Notes: a model not told the origin generated them from the sequence alone. A stretch of 64,000 nucleotides of DNA from Limnephilus marmoratus (GCA_917880885.1 OU862913.1:1488001-1552000); one strand, 5' to 3'. Shown: positions 1-10,782, numbered from the stretch's first letter. Numbers and translations are program-made.

Positions 1-72
1 CACCACCCTTAAGTCACCAAACGTAGCGAACCACTTGGGGTGATCCAATGTTTGGTTGCCGGAGCGGCGGTA
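1..72 (-). repeat. Repeat D fragment (5' head)
   Basis: This matches the head of the most abundant non-coding repeat in the window, called D here. Its signature phrases are ACCAAACGTAGCGAACCACT and GGCGGTACC, also seen at 12220-12300, 23380-23460, 51520-51610 and 63710-63800. Only the end corresponding to the element's 5' side is present. Confidence 0.75.
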
Positions 73-80
73 CCAAATTA

Positions 81-335
81 CATTTTTTTTTAAGTATGAA
101 TACCGCATAAGAGTCCCAACTGCTACCTTCTGGACCCAGTGAGACTATGGCATCCCCAATTGGGATATAGTTAGGCTGAATACAGCGGGGAGGGGAAGGA
201 TATGCGTAGAGGAAGTTTTAAAGTATATGACTATTCAGATCTGGTCACCAAACATGGTTAAAGCCATTTCAAGCAACGTTTCAAATCTGATTGGTGGTCT
301 TACACCAGGGCGATACTGAGAGTATCTAAAAGAAA
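81..335 (-). mobile_element. SINE E copy, tRNA head missing
   Basis: The copy starts with a T run (the element's A tail read backwards). It then follows the E body: GAATACCGCA, a GGCATCCCCAATTGGG-type block, ATTCAGATCTGGTCACCAAA and the ACACCAGGGCGATACTGAGA block. The tRNA-like head found in other copies (15280-15350, 25398-25465) is lost. The order and orientation match the full copies at 14962-15351 and 24178-24598. Confidence 0.75.
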
Positions 336-349
336 TAACATAAATTAAG

Positions 350-508
350 AAAAACGTTACAACTCGTTCTTGTGTTTGACAGGTCGGCTCTAGAAGGATC
401 TGCCAGCTTCTGTATTTCCTCCCTCCTATAACATGGGTCTCTTGAAGACCCATGTTCGATACTTCCTTTCCACAAAAAGACCTTCGACACATCACCCCCA
501 AAGATGAT
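350..508 (+). pseudogene. LINE B C-terminal fragment
   Basis: The forward strand resembles the end of the LINE B polyprotein (compare the LWNDLP...VFPPSYNMGLFKTNV block in the 23.7-24.2 kb and 43.9-44.2 kb copies). Here it is frameshifted and short. It encodes the region after the reverse transcriptase and cannot be functional. Confidence 0.6.
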
Positions 509-519
509 TGGAGTTAAAA

Positions 520-876
520 AGGACACAAAAAACTGCTCCCAATTTGGGAACCTGTGAGACTATGGCATCCCAATTGGAGTAAGTTGTTAGGTGAAAGATA
601 GTGAGGAGGGAAAGGAGATGCGTAGAGGAAGGCGAGGAAGTACCTGGCTATTCAGATCTGGTCACAAAACACGGCTAAAGCCATTTCAAACAACGTTTCA
701 ATTCTGAATGGTGGTCTTACACCAAAGCGATGGATAATGAGAGTGCTTATGTAAAAGAAATAATTACAAAAATTAATCAAATAAAATTACAATAATTGCT
801 CACACCGGGATTGAACCAGCGACTTTCGGATAGCTCAACGAGAGCCTTACCCCTCAACCACGGAGGCCGTCATTAC
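520..876 (-). mobile_element. SINE E copy with degenerate tRNA head
   Basis: The E body (AAAGCCATTTCAAACAACGT, TGGTGGTCTTACACC) is followed by a tRNA-like head read on the minus strand. A GGTTCAATCCCGG-type B box lies at about 805-820 and an A-box-like segment at about 850-870. The length (~350 bp) and architecture match the other E copies. The head is more diverged than those at 25.4 and 32.1 kb. Confidence 0.7.
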
Positions 877-1071
877 TATTACACATTTTACCATGCATTC
901 AAGAGATAAACGCCATTTTACGCTTTCTTATTTACGGCCAAAAGTATTTATTTTTGGAATGTTGTGCCGTGTTGCTCTGTAAACAGCCTAAAATGATTAC
1001 CCCAAAAAATCACAAATCCTACCAATAAAAAACCTTTTAAAATACACTTTTTCGTTCGAGTAGGTATTATG

Positions 1072-1494
1072 GACTCCAGATACTAATATCTACAGCCTGT
1101 ACGTCGGACGAATATCTATAGCTCATATGTTGAACTAATATCTACGAACTTCAGAGTGTTGACTAATATCTACAAGGAGTAGGTTAAACTAATATCTACA
1201 GAGCGTAGGTTGGATTAATCAGCTAAATGTGTCCAATAGTCCGATATTAGGGATTTTTACACACATAAATTAAGTTTTTTAAACTGCATACGCAATATTA
1301 CGTTCTTCCAATATGCTATACATAATTGCAAATCCAACCTCTACCAGTGCTGTAGATATTCGTCAACACTTTGGTTCTCATAGATATTCGTCAACAGTTT
1401 GAGCTGTAGATATTCGTCAACACTTTCCTTCTCATAGATATTAGTTCGATTTTTTCAGTTTTTAGAATTCCTGTAGATATTAGTAGACGCCTCC
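1072..1494. mobile_element. Non-autonomous element G, copy 1 (9-bp target duplication)
   Basis: This 423-bp element is flanked by a direct repeat GGTATTATG at 1063-1071 and 1495-1503. Both ends carry several subterminal copies of CTACTAATATCTACA, in one orientation on the left and the complement (TGTAGATATTAGT) on the right. These are spaced about 27-35 bp apart and surround a unique core. A second copy in opposite orientation lies at 15355-15755. There is no coding capacity. The structure suggests a MITE mobilised by a cut-and-paste transposase that binds repeated subterminal sites; the superfamily is unknown. Confidence 0.8.
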
Positions 1495-1789
1495 GGTATT
1501 ATGTATATATATTTAACGTTTACTTGATTCAGTGGTTGAAGCTGTCAGTACCAAATTAGCCATTAGCGAGCTGTCTCTCAGTTGGGCCTCTCTGCCTTGC
1601 CCTGCGGGGAAATGTCTGTCTGTTCACAACAGACACTGTAAAGGGAAAGGGATTGCTGAAGAATTGTAGAACGAAAAATAGAAATACATTACCAAAAGTC
1701 ATTATATGTTGAAAAAATACCTGTATTAATTTAGATACTATTTTAGATTTTAATTAAAAATTTAATTAAATTAAAACTAATAACAAAAG

Positions 1790-2335
1790 TATTTTTGTAA
1801 TTAGTTTTTGGGATATTATGCCATGTTGCGCTACCTCCTTCTTCAGCCAACGTTTCGGACAGCGTTACAGTGTCAATCATCAGGGCAGATGTGTAATAGT
1901 TAGGGGTGATGTTTGTACTTATCTACTTAGGAACGATACCGTGTCGCCAGCTCCACTCCTCTACGAGCTGGCGCTAATATACTTCAACATGTTTTTTTGC
2001 GTTTAGCCTTGATGTAACCGTCAATTACCCGCTGTCCGAAACGTGAAATTTAATTTATCTTTGTCTTACTAACCTGTTTTTTGCATTTTGTTTTTCCTAT
2101 TAAACACTTGCATACTGCTTACTAACAACGTATGCAAGGACACTGGAAGTCTAGATTCGTTAAAAATAAATAAATGTAGCTTCGTTTAACAAAAAAAATT
2201 AGAATCTTGCGAGAGCCTTCAAGGAGTAACCATCAGTTACTTATACCAGGGCGTTATATATCCACTGTACGAAACGTTGGCTAAAGAAGGAGGTAACACG
2301 GCATAATATCCCAAAAACTAATAACAAAAATGTAT
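1790..2335. mobile_element. Foldback element F, long copy
   Basis: The left end (1800-1886) and right end (2262-2330) are inverted copies of one sequence containing ATTATGCCRTGTTGCGC, CTACCTCCTTCTT and GCCAACGTTTCGGAC. A compact version with almost no interior lies at 57775-57965. Read outward, each arm includes a CTGATGA...GAAAC hammerhead-like core (1846-1886, minus strand). The interior (~370 bp) has no convincing ORF. The arrangement resembles inverted terminal arms of Penelope-like elements, but no reverse transcriptase is present here. Confidence 0.6.
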
Positions 2336-2348
2336 TCATTTAATTTAT

Positions 2349-2440
2349 CATAGCTCCACACATGAGGATCTTAGGAAAACAATTTTCCTCGAGGCCTGTA
2401 TCATCTTTGAGGATGATGTACGGGGTTTTTCTTCTTTTCT
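2349..2440 (+). repeat. Repeat D / LINE B shared 3'-end fragment
   Basis: The segment contains TAGCTCCACACATGAGG followed by diverged versions of the CCCTCAGGGCC hairpin arm and the CATCTTTGAGGATG block. It is a short, degenerate copy of the 3' end shared by repeat D and LINE B. Confidence 0.55.
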
Positions 2441-3050
2441 TACATTAACTCGAAAAAGAGATATTGTAAGAAGGGTAAATGCAGGTAACTTTATTAATGG
2501 AGGACTGAATGCCGTTGGCGCCAACAAAAAACTGTCCAAAGAAGTTAGCCGTCCATAACGGAGTGCTGGTACCTACCCTGATGTATGGCAGTGAGGCATG
2601 GAACTACTGGCAGAGGAAGGATGAAAATATACTGAATGCTGTAGAAATGAGTTCTCTGAGGCATATATGTGATAAAACCACGCACGATCGTATGAGAAAT
2701 GTGGAGATCCGCGAAAAATGCAAGGCTGATGTCTGCGTAATGAGTAAGATTAAGAAAGAGACACTCAGATGGTTTGGGCATGTAGAGCGAATGAAAGGAG
2801 TGTAAGGAGAATATATGACGCAAATGTGAATGGTAGAATAAGTCGGGGACGCCCGAGGAAGACATGACACGACCAAGCGAATCAGATACTTGAGTTGAGC
2901 CTTGTCAGGAGTCCGAATAATAGAAGAGCGTGTATGAGACGATGTATGAATGTGTATATAGGAGTGTGTGCCAAGATCGAGTTGTTTGGCGGTCCGGCCT
3001 CTCTGCCTACCCCTGCGGGGAAACGGCGTGATGGTTAGTTAATTAGTTAG
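2440..3050 (+). pseudogene. LINE C C-terminal region with 3' GTTA tail
   Basis: The region encodes the end of a non-LTR retrotransposon polyprotein: VLVPTLMYGSEAW (residues about 20-32 of the 98-aa ORF), then KIKKETLRWFGHVERM, then a frameshift and a GRPRKT-like motif in the adjacent frame. The element ends at GGCGTGATGG followed by GTTAGTTAATTAGTTAGTTA. Five other copies share this 3' end, so this is a typical 5'-truncated LINE insertion. The very short 3' UTR and simple-repeat tail resemble the RTE clade; that is inference. Confidence 0.75.
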
Positions 3051-3290
3051 TTACATTAACTCCACACAGAGGAGGCCCTGGTGCAAATAATTTCCCTCAG
3101 GGCCTATGTCATCTGAGATGCTGTTTGGAGTGTCTTTTTGAGGAGAGGAAGGAATGAAAGTTGGTATTGAAGATACCCCCAAGTTGTAGGAAGAGGGTAA
3201 CACAGAGGCAGGCAAATCATTCCACAGCCCAGCTGTTGAACAACTCAAGAACGAGCCAAAGAAGCGACCCGTTCTCTTGTGAAAATTTTA
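3049..3290 (-). pseudogene. LINE B 3' end and C-terminal fragment
   Basis: The minus strand encodes part of the LINE B C-terminus (LWNDLPASV, then SSPQKDTPNS in a shifted context), followed by the 3' hairpin (CCCTCAGGGCC / GGAGGCCCTG) and ACATTAACTCCACACAGAGG. It is truncated at its 5' side near 3290, where a LINE A tail begins. Confidence 0.7.
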
Positions 3291-4225
3291 TTTATTTATT
3301 TAGTAACCATACACTTATTATTGTTTACATTTTCATATAAAACATGTTAGGTATATATATGTAAAATAGAAAATATATTCGTAGTCCTCCTCACTAGGAG
3401 ATCCTGCGCTGAAGGGGACGAGGCTTTGGATAAGTTTTCAGCGACTTTATGGTTTGACTTCATTGTTTTTTTTTGGTATTGGTAATTGGTGAGCATGTCT
3501 TGTTCTAGTATTGCGAGAATTTTGTGAAGTGTTAAATGTAGATAAGTTCTTGTAAAGGAAAGTAAGTATTTGTTTTGAATATAATTTTAGAATTTTCAGC
3601 ACTGGGAATTTTTCGAATATGATTAAAGTGGGTTTTAGTATTGGTAACTTAAGTATTACTTTTATTAGGGTTTTCTGAGCTTTAAACAGTGTATTAATGT
3701 ATTTTTTACTGGCACAGCCCCAGGCAATAATGCCGTATTCCATTATGGATTGTGCAAGTGCGAGGTATATATTTTTTATATCACATATGTTTAAAATATT
3801 TCTCAAGTTTTTAAAAAAGTAAATCAACTTGTTAAGTTTTCCTATTACCGAATCTATATGTTTATCCCATTTTATATAACGGTCGAAGTATATACCAAGA
3901 TATTTAATATTTTCCGTTTGTGTAATTGGGGGACAGTCGCATGGGGTTTGTGTTGATATATCAATGGTTGATTGACAGGAATGTATTTTAAGGTGGATGT
4001 TATTGGAGGGTTGGCCTCTCGAATTTATGCTGAAAGTTATGAATTTTGTTTTATCTATATTTAAAGTTAATAAGTTAGAGTCGAGCCATTTTTTAGTAAT
4101 ATTTAAGCCAAGTTCTGCTTTTGGGGTTAATGTTTTCCAGTCTTTGGCCTTAAAGAGTAACACAGTGTCATCAGCAAAACTTATAATTTCCCCATCTATT
4201 TGGAGGTGACACAGTCTATTTGGAG
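3290..4225 (-). pseudogene. LINE A copy, 5'-truncated, internally deleted
   Basis: The minus-strand ORF (part of 3447-4286) starts at the reverse transcriptase catalytic motif ISFADDTVLLF and runs through DKTKFITFS, IKYLGIYFD and MEYGIIAWGCAS, closely paralleling the intact ORF2 at 52118-55054. The 3' region (3300-3440) also matches that element, including CCTCCTCACTAGGAGATCCT. Relative to the intact copy, about 200 bp encoding the last ~60 residues are missing between roughly 3447 and 3470; that block lies separately at 4240-4416. Confidence 0.85.
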
Positions 4226-4416
4226 GTTTGGATAAGGTTTTCCAGAAACTTCTATGACGATGTTTTAAGTATAATAGTAAGTTCATTTTCCGGTAGTTCC
4301 TTCAGCCAACATTTAATGTCCTTAATGTAGCTATTTTTTGTTTTAATTTGTTTGATACTAAGTGGGAGTTTGTTATATAACTTTACTGCTAAAAATTCTG
4401 AACTTCTTTGTTCAAG
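4226..4416 (-). pseudogene. Displaced LINE A C-terminal block
   Basis: This ~180-bp segment matches 52127-52290 of the intact LINE A (CCGGTAGTTCCTTCAGCCAA, AGTGGGAGTTTGTTATATAA), encoding the KLYNKLPLSIKQF-like terminus. It is exactly the part missing from the adjacent 3290-4225 copy, in the same orientation but on the wrong side. Either a local rearrangement or a second truncated insertion explains this. Confidence 0.75.
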
Positions 4417-4435
4417 TCAACCGTTTATATATATG

Positions 4436-4630
4436 TTGGGCGCTAGTTTGGCGTGTTTCCCTACTATGCACTAGTTCCTCGGAGCATCTTCCATTGTAAT
4501 ATCGGTAGAACAAGGATAGCATTCCCACCCAACTCCTGTGCTCTAAAGATTGCAATCTAGAATCTACATATCAAGCGGACGCCTATTTCTGCATAGTCAA
4601 ACGTTTTTACAGGTATTTTGGAGCTCCAGA
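4436..4630 (-). pseudogene. LINE B fragment
   Basis: The minus strand carries the RVGMLSLFYRYYNGRCSEEL-type block, seen here as CCTCGGAGCATCTTCCATTG and GAACAAGGATAGCATTCCCA. It is a short middle piece of the LINE B C-terminal domain with a changed anticipated frame. Confidence 0.65.
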
Positions 4631-4661
4631 GCAGAGGTGGCTGCCAAGGCTATTTTTAGGG

Positions 4662-4885
4662 AAAGGAAAGAGAGGAAGTTTTAGTAAGGATAAAAGTATG
4701 TAGGGGAGGTAGGAATATGTGAGTCAATGTGTTCAGGAGTGACAGACGTATGGATTCATTCCTCCCACTGCGGTGGTGAGAGAGTCCGGCTTGAGAAATC
4801 AAAAGGTCTCCCTCAACTAGTCTCATCCGATCCTGCCCGCCACGCAGTTGGTTTGCAAACACATCCGCCAGCCAGACCTAGACAA
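4662..4885 (-). repeat. Repeat D, long variant (D2)
   Basis: It contains TAGGGAAAGGAAAGAGAGGA, then the D2-specific block CATTCCTCCCACTGCGGTG, then AAAAGGTCTCCCTCAAC, ending in CCAGACCTAGACAAACC. The short D variant (12008-12308, 63475-63810) lacks the middle block. It is sandwiched between LINE B fragments. Confidence 0.7.
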
Positions 4886-5148
4886 ACCTATCGGTATTTA
4901 AATGGAAGATGCTCCGAGGAACTAGAGTCATTGCTGCCTTCGCCCCGTGCACAGTCGGGAAACACGGCAAACTCGAGCCCAACATTCGTACAGGGTTGAC
5001 AAGTTCAACAGCTCGGCTGTTTCCGGACTTTGTGTTTTCTCCCTCTTAAAACGTGGGACCCCTAAACAACTCTTCAAGACCTCTTTACCGTAATAAGACC
5101 CTCCCCACAGCATCCCCAAAGTTGGAAATAATTTTTTTACACAAGAAA
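4885..5148 (+). pseudogene. LINE B C-terminal fragment
   Basis: Forward translation gives YRYLNGRCSEELESLLPS followed by frame-shifted remains of the HSRETRQ and NMGLFKTN blocks. It ends with CCCCACAGCATCCCCAAAG, the start of the 3' hairpin. It is non-functional. Confidence 0.65.
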
Positions 5149-5149
5149 A

Positions 5150-5225
5150 AGACATGACACGATTTAGTGAAGCAAATACTCGAGCCGGACCTTGCCAAGA
5201 GTCAGAATAACAGAAAAAGGTCTTA
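5150..5225 (+). repeat. LINE C fragment
   Basis: The stretch AAGACATGACACGATTTAGT...GAGTCAGAATAACAGAAAAA corresponds to the KTWHDQVNQIL region of LINE C, as at 2860-2930 and 61060-61130. It is only ~75 bp, joined directly to repeat D2. Confidence 0.6.
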
Positions 5226-5518
5226 TAGATTGGGAGGCGGGTATGGGTACCGCCGGGAACCATTTATTGGATAATCAACATTTCTGTCGTAGGTCACCCC
5301 AACGCTACGTTTGTTGACTTAGCAGGGGTGCCTAGGTTCATGGGGTGAAGTTCGTCTAGGTCTCGTCAGTGAAAGCGTTTGCCCATCTACTGCGTGGCGG
5401 GCCTGATCCGGAGAGACTGGTTGAGGGAGACCTAACCTAGACCTCTCCAGCAGGACTCTCTCGACCCATGCAAAGAGATGGATTCAATGACCTCTAGATT
5501 CCTACCCACCCCTTTTTT
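5226..5518 (+). repeat. Repeat D2, 5' and central part
   Basis: It begins TTGGGAGGCGGGTATGGGTA and runs through GTTGACTTAGCAGGGGTGCC, the D2 block (GTGGCGGGCCTGATCCGGAG) and ATTCCTACCCACCCCT. The 3' hairpin is missing because the sequence joins an oppositely oriented LINE B copy at 5519. Confidence 0.7.
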
Positions 5519-5890
5519 TTACATTAACTCCACAAAGGAGGCCCTGAGGAAAATAATTTCCCTCAGGGCCTATGTCATCTGGGATGCTGTGTGGAGGGTC
5601 TTTTTGAGGAAAGAAGGAATAAACATTGGTCTTGAAAAGACCCATGTTGTGGGAAGGAGGAAACACAGAGGCAACAAACAAATCATTCCACAGCCGAGCT
5701 GTTGAACATAAGAACGAGTCGAACAAACGACCCGTTCTCATGTGACTGTCAACCGTGTACAAACGTTGGGCATGCGTTTGGCGTGTTTCCCGACTATGCA
5801 CTAGTTCCTCGGAGCATCTTCCATTGTAATACCGGTAGAACAAGGATAGCATTCCCACCCGACGCCTGTGCTCTAAAGATTTCAATCCGT
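5519..5890 (-). pseudogene. LINE B C-terminal fragment with 3' hairpin
   Basis: A 127-aa minus-strand ORF (5502-5885) carries RRVGMLSLFYRYYNGRCSEE and TARLWNDLFVASVFP blocks. The 3' side shows the shared nested hairpin (GAGGCCCTGAGG with CCCTCAGGGCC; CTCCACAAAGG with GCTGTGTGGAG). It is a 5'-truncated copy of the LINE B polyprotein end. Confidence 0.75.
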
Positions 5891-5934
5891 CTGTTAAGAC
5901 CCCTAATACCTATTTCCATCCCAGAACTTTCACG

Positions 5935-6035
5935 CCTTCCTTTCGCTAAAAAGACCCTCCACACAGCATTCTCAAAGATGACAGGCCCTGAGGGAATTAT
6001 TTTCCTCAAGGCCTCTTGTGTGGAGCTAATATAAG
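5935..6035 (+). repeat. Repeat D 3'-end fragment with hairpin
   Basis: It contains AGACCCTCCACACAGCATT, AGGCCCTGAGGGAATTATTT and TCTTGTGTGGAGCTAAT. The two nested inverted repeats characteristic of the D/B 3' end are still recognisable. Confidence 0.6.
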
Positions 6036-6543
6036 AAAAATATATGTTGTCTGAATGAGAATGAACCAAGGAGTGTGTACCAGTATAGGATTTTTTTTTT
6101 TTTTTTTTTATTTTTTATTTATTTATTTTATACATTTTACAAATATAAGACAAAAAGTCCCGATAAACTACTTTTTAGTAGTTTGTCTAACGGGTTCTTT
6201 ACATTAAAGATCTTATAGTGATTTAAATAGTTACATTTTTACAGTTAAAGATATAAAATTAAATAATTTTTTTTTTTACAGAAATATATTTAGATACATT
6301 TTTACAATTATAGATATAAGATAAAATTAAATTTTTTACAGAAATATACTTACATAAAAAAAAAATTATGAAAACATGAATAACAATTTTAAAGTCTTTA
6401 GAATAAGTAATATGTTATTGTAAGCTAATACAAATGAATTCTTTCCGTAAGCCAAGTCTTCAGTAAGTTCACCAATTGCTTGTTTTGGGTACAGTTTTTA
6501 ATTTCAGCTGGAAGCATATTTAAACAACTGGGAATCATGTAAT

Positions 6544-9422
6544 TTAACGTTCTTTGTCCATATTTATTTGTATGTTTAGGTACAATAGTCCTTCATTAAA
6601 GTTAAAACGAGTATTATGGTTGTGTTCCAGCCTGTTTATATATAAAGGGTTATTTATGTGCTGAAATATAATTTTGTACCAAATAATTGCTCTCACTGAA
6701 AGAATTTTGAGACTTTGATAAAAGTATGGAATATTATGCCTTTCTTTGTATAAATTTTTTTCAGCTAATAATTTAACCAATGAATTTTGCACTGATTGAA
6801 CATGGTCTATATTTGTTTTACAAGAAAATCCCCAAGCTGTTATTCCATACCTTATAACAGATTCAGCTAGAGATAAATAAATTATTCGAAGTGTGCAGAG
6901 AGGAACAAAAAATTTTAGTTTATACAATCTGTTTACAATTGATCTTAATCGTGCACAAACTTTGTTTATTTGTATATCCCACTTGAAAAAGCAATCAATA
7001 ATAACACCTAAATAAACATACTCTTTAACTAGTTCCATATTTTCACATGTACACAATGCTGGAATACCATTGTGTAAGCAATCTGATGTATGTGTCTTTA
7101 TTTCAGGTGTAATACATACCTTAACATTAGGGGATCTTATGTGTAACAATTTAGTTTTTTTGGCATTTATAATTAAGCCAGAGTCGTGAGACCATTTTAA
7201 GAGTTCAATGTAGTCTTTTTGTAAAAGATCTATACAAGTTTGCAAATCACTGCTACAAATAACTAAAGCAGTATCATCCGCGTATACAAAGTACTTTACA
7301 TGTCTAAAAATGAATTTAATAAAAGATACATATATAATATATAGGATTGGACCTAATATGGAACCTTGAGGAACGCCGGCAAAAAACTTCTTTTTTTTAC
7401 TTAAAGATTTTAAGAGTTTTAATTTCATGCATCGGTTGTTTAAGTAATTTTCAAAAAGTTTTAGTAGTTTTCCTCTTATTCCTATAATTTCTAGTATTTT
7501 AAGTAATTTACCATGATCAATGGTATCAAAAGCTTTCGAATAATCTATAAATAAGACTAATGTATGTTTTTTACAGTTTAATTCATTATTTATCATGTTG
7601 GCAAATTTTTGAAGCAGCAATTCGGTACTCTTTTTTTTTGGAAACCGTATTGATTAGTATCTATTATAGAAAAATCTTCTAAATATTTTATTAATTTTAT
7701 TTGAATATATTTTTCAAGAATTTTTTCTAGAGATGGCAAGATACTAATTGGTCTGTAGTTACCCAATACAGTGTGGTCACCTCCCTTATATATAGGTCTT
7801 ATAATACTACATTTTAAATCATCGGGGATTTTAGCTTGAAATAAGATTCTGTTTATAAAATGGGTTATAATTGGACCAAGGATTAAAATATGTTTTTTAA
7901 TATCTTTCATCCTGATATTATCAATTCCTGGGGAAGAAATCTTCATTTGTCTAACAATACTTTCTATATCCGCCGCTTTTGCCCTCGGTAGGTACATGCT
8001 TTGAGGCATCGCCTCTGGTTCAAATTCAGTTGTCTTATGATTGCACTTATGTAACATATTGTAAACACTTTCAGAGAAATAATCAACAAAATCATTTATT
8101 AAAACTTCTTTTGTTCGATCTTTCAACAGATATTTAGAAGCATTTTCATCACAGTCGTTTTTACATTTAGTTCCTAAAATTTTATTACACTCCTCCCATG
8201 TTTTTTTTGAATCTTGAAAATAGTTTTTGAATTTATCATTATAGTAAGAAGTTTTTAGTTTAACTAATAATTTATTTAACACATTTCTAAAACATTTATA
8301 TTCTTTCTCGTAACATTTGTTTGTCGGAGCATTTTTCCAACGTTTATATAAGTTATCTCTTTTTTTAATTTTACATAAAACATCGGAAGATATCCAATCG
8401 TTTTTCGCATAAGGCCGGGTTTTGGATTTTTTACTTATCACAATTGTGCTATTTTTATACAAATCATTAAAATATTTTTGAAATTTTGAGTAAATAATGG
8501 TACAGTCATTTTCTTCTAGAAGTGATTTCCAATCATAATTTTGGATATTATTATCGATATGTCTCTGCGAAAGAATCGTCATATTTTCAGTTTTGTTTAA
8601 GTTTATTTGTTCTATAGAATCTAACCGAAAATTTATAGCCGTGGTGTGGTGATCTGCAATGTTATAATCACATACGCATGAGGAGATTGAACTCACACCT
8701 GTAAAAGCTCCAGCGGATTGTCTTCCGCTAATCCTTACAAAAAAATGATCGATACACGAGCTGTTTATTTTCTGTTGAACTATCACTTCTCTTGTTACGT
8801 CATCTATACATTTTATTAAATAATTATTTGCAAGGATATTTTCATAAGTTATTATGACTGAGTCATTTCTATTTAATAAATTTAAATTGATGTCACCAAA
8901 ATATATGACACTTTCATTTGGGTCAATATTATTTTTAAACACAGAAGATATTTCAGACAAAAATGCTTGTTTATTGAGATTCGGAGGTCGGTATATAGCT
9001 AAAAGATTTAAATTTTTATTATTTTTAAGTGTCAATTTTCCAAAAACGTTTTCAAAATATATTGTGTCTATAAATATTTGCGAGAAGGTAAGATTATTTT
9101 TTACATATAACAAAATACCTCCACCGGATTTGTTACTTCTGCAATAGTGATATGAACTAAATCCAGGAATTTCATAGAAACCAACTTGTTCTGAACGTAT
9201 TGCTGTTTCACAAAGCATAAGTATGTCAATGTGATTTATACAGTTTTTAAAATAAGCATGAAAGAGATCTCAATATTTGCAAATCGACCTAATGTTTAAT
9301 TCTACACAAGTTAGATTATTTGTTTCACATTTTCTTGTAGTCTGCATTTGAATCCATTCATGCAAATTATTAACTTTACAATAATTTACATCTCTTTCAT
9401 CATCAATATAACTAAAAGACAT
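6544..9422 (-). pseudogene. LINE ORF2: endonuclease + reverse transcriptase, broken twice
   Basis: The best start is the ATG at 9422-9420. The frame is open to a TGA at 9272-9270, then continues in the same frame (541-aa stretch 9218-7593). That stretch has an apurinic-endonuclease-like N-terminus (LMLCETAI, YFGDINLN, SSCIDHFF, CDYNIADHH) and the start of the reverse transcriptase (YRPISILPSLEKILEK). A frameshift in a 9-T homopolymer (7631-7639) moves the rest to the 358-aa frame ending at 6544, with FIDYSKAFDTIDH, GVPQGSILGP and the catalytic YADD. The homopolymer shift could be a sequencing error; the TGA looks real. Confidence 0.88.
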
Positions 9423-9753
9423 TTTTTATTTGAAAATATTCACCTGAAATCCTACCATCAATATGCTTAGAATGTAATAGGAGCTAAAATATAAATAAAC
9501 AATTATTTTGATGAGAAGGTAACATGTCACAATGTTTTCAATATAAAGTGAATTTGTTTTAGTCATACAGTTTGACATATACATTAAAAGCCTTACATTC
9601 ATTTGCTGCCAACAACAGTATAGTGAGAGTTTACATATCACATATACATGTAAATTAAATTGATGATCTTCATTAATGTTAATTATCAAAGTACTAAAAT
9701 ATAACAAAAATATATTTAAAATATATTGTTGCATTTTTTTTGATATGATAAAA

Positions 9754-10782
9754 TTAATATTCAATATTTTGTTCAGCAATTGCGAGCATTTTTTTATATA
9801 CCTTACAGTTGTTTTTGTCATTTGCTCTATGATTAACTGGAAATGTCAATTTATATTTTTCATTTTGAATACAACAGTTCTTGCAATTTGGTTGTTTGTT
9901 CTTGTTCCCGCAATCGCTATGTGTGTGATCGAGACCGCAGTAACTGCAAACAGGCTTTTCGTCCTTCTCTCTCTGCAGACATCTTGCAGTACCATGTCCG
10001 AAGCGTAAACAGTGGTAACATTGCATAACTGGATTTGCGTCTTCAAAAAAGATTCTTTGGTATCCGATTTTAATTTTATCTTTGTTTAAGAGTATTCTCC
10101 GGATTTCACTATCTACTTCGACCACATAGTTAGATGTATCATTAAATTTATTTTTAATTATTTTCTTGATGTTGAAGACAGGTTTATATTCATTATTTTC
10201 TGACATAATTTTAATTTCTTCATTTTGTTCGATGATGTCACAAGTGAAATCTTCTTTATCATAATCATTAAATATTCCCTTGAAAATTAAAGTAGGTTTC
10301 TTTTTTGATAATTTTTTAGTATCGATATCATTTATTACTTTTGAGATCTCCATTTGTAATTTTTCCGCGTCCTCTTTTTTTAAACACTCAATGATGATTC
10401 TGTTTCGGGATATTTTTTTGATGCCTTCAATACATATTCCCAGTTTACTAATTTTAATATGTTTTTGTATTTTTTTAAGTATTGAGTCAGAAGTGTCACT
10501 GCTTGTTTTAGGACTAATCATTAGACAATATTTATTTTTTATATTTTTTTGTTTTCTTTGAGGGTAATCATATGTTTTATCTCTATTAGCGATTTCTGTT
10601 TTATTTTTATCTTCTGACATTTCAATTGCCAGGTGACCTAATAACGATAGTATATTTGTGGCTTTATTCGTCACAATAATTTGTTGATCTTTACTGAATT
10701 TTTTGCTGGGATCTTGCACTGCGAAAAGTAGTTCACTAACTACCTCCTTTGCTTCTTCCATAAATTTGTGAAGATTTGCCAT
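9754..10782 (-). CDS. LINE ORF1, zinc-knuckle RNA-binding protein
   Basis: This 342-aa intact ORF shows C-terminal cysteine clusters: CYHCLRFGHGTARC (a CCHC knuckle), CSYCGLDHTHSDC and a third CKNCC-type cluster. The N-terminal ~100 residues are lysine- and serine-rich; the middle (about 100-230) resembles the RNA-recognition-like part of other LINE ORF1 proteins. Such Gag-like proteins coat the element RNA and carry it with ORF2 to the target. It precedes ORF2 by ~330 nt on the same strand. Confidence 0.85.
   Translation of the reverse strand: MANLHKFMEEAKEVVSELLFAVQDPSKKFSKDQQIIVTNKATNILSLLGHLAIEMSEDKNKTEIANRDKTYDYPQRKQKNIKNKYCLMISPKTSSDTSDSILKKIQKHIKISKLGICIEGIKKISRNRIIIECLKKEDAEKLQMEISKVINDIDTKKLSKKKPTLIFKGIFNDYDKEDFTCDIIEQNEEIKIMSENNEYKPVFNIKKIIKNKFNDTSNYVVEVDSEIRRILLNKDKIKIGYQRIFFEDANPVMQCYHCLRFGHGTARCLQREKDEKPVCSYCGLDHTHSDCGNKNKQPNCKNCCIQNEKYKLTFPVNHRANDKNNCKVYKKMLAIAEQNIEY

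Noticed and set aside
10280..10561. 93-aa plus-strand hydrophobic ORF
   Set aside because: It is antisense to LINE ORF1 (9754-10782) and reflects its lysine-rich composition.
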